Positions 16,473 to 16,550 of a DNA stretch of 16,550 nt are shown here, in pieces. Every line of letters begins with the position of its first letter. Within the stretch, counting starts at the first letter, position 1. The notes beneath the pieces are model-generated. The model was not told the origin of the DNA and did not search any database. It worked only from the letters and a program-made list of their open reading frames with translations. Both the position numbers and the translations under genes were made by a program. Location: contig CADWAF010003384.1 of the NCBI GenBank assembly GCA_902984215.1, positions 1-16,550 on the forward strand, given 5' to 3'. The stretch comes from Willaertia magna (taxonomy: Eukaryota > Heterolobosea > Eutetramitea > Acrasida > Naegleriidae).

Positions 16473-16522
16473 TCAGTTCTAACTGAAATAATTGATTTTA
16501 ATTATAAAAATCAGTCCTGATT
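16473..16522. repeat. Two short palindromes sharing the TCAGT motif
   Basis: tcagtt-ct-aactga (16473-16486) and aatcag-tc-ctgatt (16509-16522) are each perfect inverted repeats with 2-base centres. Both resemble the taatcag end of the 16362 repeat. Confidence 0.4.
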
Positions 16523-16550
16523 AATTAATAAAAAATTAATTTTTTTCAAA

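Larger units (their letters stand above)
16186..16550. other. AT-rich 5' flank of the kinase gene
   Basis: These 365 bases hold no coding region. They must include the kinase leader and probably its promoter, but no TATA box or initiator can be singled out in DNA this AT-rich. An A11 run on the coding strand (16194-16204) lies 8 bases before the ATG. Short inverted and direct repeats fill 16272-16522. Confidence 0.6.

Noticed and set aside
1..16550. Ciliate origin, suggested by AT-richness and piggyBac plus end-joining genes
   Set aside because: About 5,000 codons contain no in-frame TAA or TAG, and Gln is encoded by CAA/CAG, unlike the reassigned codes of Paramecium and Tetrahymena.

Overview
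The window looks like nuclear DNA of an AT-rich, intron-poor, free-living protist. Two long minus-strand genes use the standard code: there are no in-frame TAA, TAG or TGA codons in about 5,000 codons, and glutamine is written CAA/CAG, which argues against a ciliate. Both starts are preceded by A-runs, and the larger protein carries short Asn/Ser/Thr/Gln runs. A Naegleria-like heterolobosean is my best guess and a dictyostelid-like amoeba the main alternative. Neither can be fixed from this sequence alone.

Layout: 1-696 is AT-rich non-coding DNA. 697-2471 is a complete piggyBac-family DNA transposon: duplicated TTAA targets, 28-bp terminal inverted repeats differing at one position, and one intact 501-codon transposase gene on the minus strand. 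2472-2730 is a short spacer. 2731-16185 (minus) is one uninterrupted 4,484-codon gene for a DNA-PKcs-type PI3K-related kinase, the catalytic subunit used in non-homologous end joining. 16186-16550 is its AT-rich 5' flank, with several short inverted and direct repeats.

The kinase has the whole family architecture in order: N-terminal HEAT arm, middle HEAT/NUC194 region, FAT, PI3K-like kinase with intact ATP-binding and catalytic residues, and a C-terminal FATC. Two serine/threonine-rich loops fall where vertebrate DNA-PKcs carries its PQR and ABCDE autophosphorylation clusters. The second has six SQ/TQ dipeptides within about 80 residues although the loop sequence itself is not conserved. A bipartite NLS-like insertion and low-complexity inserts account for part of the extra length over the human protein (4,128 aa).

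The transposon lies 259 bp beyond the kinase stop codon, in the same orientation, and breaks neither gene. Its ends and ORF look young. The two genes are probably unrelated neighbours. The one functional echo is that piggyBac-type excision makes breaks that host repair may have to join, and the neighbour encodes an end-joining kinase; this is inference only. I saw no RNA genes, CRISPR arrays or bacterial-type signals.
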